The notes under the pieces are model-generated. The model did no database searches, was not told the DNA's origin, and saw nothing but the letters and a program-made list of their open reading frames with translations. A program made the position numbers and the translations under genes. Below are positions 5,076-5,738 of a stretch of DNA of 5,738 nucleotides, piece by piece; position 1 is the stretch's first letter; every line of letters begins with the position of its first letter. Location: the NCBI GenBank assembly GCA_002451015.1, contig DKBB01000262.1:32897-38634 (forward strand), written 5' to 3'. Source of the DNA: Acidobacteria bacterium UBA6911 (GTDB taxonomy: Bacteria; Acidobacteriota; UBA6911).

Positions 5076-5639
5076 ATGAAACAAGTGTACGTAAAAACCC
5101 GGAAGGAATGGCGGGACTGGCTCAGCCAGCATCATGAGAAGAGCGATGGCATCTGGCTGGTTTTCTACAGGAAGCAGACGGGTAAGCCTACGCTTGAGTA
5201 TGATGATGCGGTTGAGGAGGCTTTATGCTTTGGCTGGATAGACAGCATTATCAAAAAAATTGATGACGAAAAATATGTGCGAAAATTGACGCCCCGTAAA
5301 GCCGACAGTCGATGGTCGGAATTAAACAAGAAGCGTATCGCAAAGCTCAAGATGCAGGGCTTTTTAACTGAAGCAGGCATTGCCAAGGTAAGGAAGTCCA
5401 AGGCATCGGGCCTATGGGACAAACCGGATCGTCCGATATCCCTTGAAATTCCCAGGGAGTTTGAGCGTGCACTGGCAAAAAACAAACAGGCGAAGAGCTT
5501 CTTTGATCAACTAACATTTTCATACCAAAAGCAATTCATCGGCTGGATAGTGACAGCGAAGCGGCAGGAAACAAAGGAACGACGGGTCAGAGAGTCGATT
5601 GCCCTGCTTGAGAAGGGTGACAAGCTGGGCATGAAGTAG
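5076..5639 (+). CDS. YdeI/OmpD-associated family protein
   Basis: The start ATG follows GAGAGAC, a modest ribosome site. The 187-residue product is complete and matches the YdeI/OmdA family layout. It has an N-terminal W12-x2-WL region, GIWLVFYRKQTGKPTLEYD (25-43), the family hallmark VEEALCFGWIDSIIKKID (46-63), then KLTPRKADSRWSELNKKR (70-87) and a C-terminal helical, basic half ending in IGWIVTAKRQETKERRV (155-171). Family members are small soluble proteins; some have been linked to bacteriocin or stress tolerance, but the molecular activity is not settled. The gene appears monocistronic, separated by 189 bp from the methyltransferase. Its codon use is more AT-rich than that of the upstream genes, which hints at a different history. 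Confidence 0.92.
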   Translation: MKQVYVKTRKEWRDWLSQHHEKSDGIWLVFYRKQTGKPTLEYDDAVEEALCFGWIDSIIKKIDDEKYVRKLTPRKADSRWSELNKKRIAKLKMQGFLTEAGIAKVRKSKASGLWDKPDRPISLEIPREFERALAKNKQAKSFFDQLTFSYQKQFIGWIVTAKRQETKERRVRESIALLEKGDKLGMK

Positions 5640-5679
5640 CGGCCCAATGCGGCCATTCTCGCGCCAGAGGCTGTGTGAG

Positions 5680-5738
5680 TTATTTCTTGCGCAGAGCGGT
5701 CTTCACACCGAACGCCACCGAGCCGATCATCAGCAGGA
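5680..5738 (-). CDS. C-terminal end of a protein with sorting-signal-like tail (partial)
   Basis: On the minus strand the last 18 codons before TAA (5682-5680) encode LLMIGSVAFGVKTALRKK, a short hydrophobic segment followed by a basic tail. This resembles the end of a PEP-CTERM-type or other membrane-anchored protein. The rest lies beyond the right edge, so the family motif just upstream of the hydrophobic stretch cannot be checked. It would converge with the YdeI-like gene across a 40-bp gap containing a GGCC-N6-GGCC dyad. Confidence 0.42.
   Translation of the reverse strand, partial: LLMIGSVAFGVKTALRKK

Noticed and set aside
5640..5660. GGCC-N6-GGCC dyad after the YdeI-like gene as a terminator
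   Set aside because: The stem is only 4 bp with no T-run, too weak to call.

Overview
The window (roughly 54-55% GC by eye) looks like chromosomal DNA of an anaerobic, selenocysteine-using bacterium. A Desulfobacterota/Deltaproteobacteria-like host is my guess, based on the selenoprotein content, the mixed codon use and a possible PEP-CTERM-like tail at the right edge. No selenocysteine machinery gene or rRNA is present to confirm this.

Left half (1-3189, minus strand): four closely spaced genes read leftward. In transcription order they are (1) a thioredoxin-like protein whose active site reads U-P-K-U (3189-2683); (2) a small predicted lipoprotein with an FtsH-periplasmic-domain-like fold (2667-2296); (3) a five-helix membrane protein with a C-P-U-U motif (2224-1661); (4) an exported protein of the UGSC type whose motif reads U-U-G-C, fused to a large second domain and running off the left edge (1523 to <1). 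U marks an in-frame TGA. Simple ORF calling breaks genes 1, 3 and 4 at these codons. Reading TGA as selenocysteine restores continuous, family-like proteins with no TAA or TAG interruption. Each TGA pair is followed at 15-19 nt by a short stem-loop of the size and position of a bacterial SECIS element. The stem-loop in gene 4 has loop GGUUC starting 18 nt after the TGA, very like E. coli fdhF. Genes 2 and 3 both finish TGA-NNN-TGA, then five codons and TAG, followed by or overlapping a hairpin with loop (G/A)GUUC. They may therefore carry further C-terminal U-x-U motifs. I infer a cell-envelope selenol/thiol system (redox relay or soft-metal/organometal handling) with at least six and possibly ten selenocysteines. 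I do not know a described system with this layout.

Middle (3190-3528): a divergent intergenic region with a direct repeat and an inverted repeat that could be regulatory.

Right half (plus strand): an HD-domain phosphohydrolase-like protein (3529-4107), a class I SAM-dependent methyltransferase (4194-4886), a 189-bp gap with hairpins and palindromes, and a YdeI/OmpD-associated family protein (5076-5639). At the right edge a minus-strand ORF end (5738-5680) resembles a C-terminal sorting tail. These genes look ordinary and show no clear functional tie to the selenoprotein cluster, although a methyltransferase beside selenium chemistry is suggestive.
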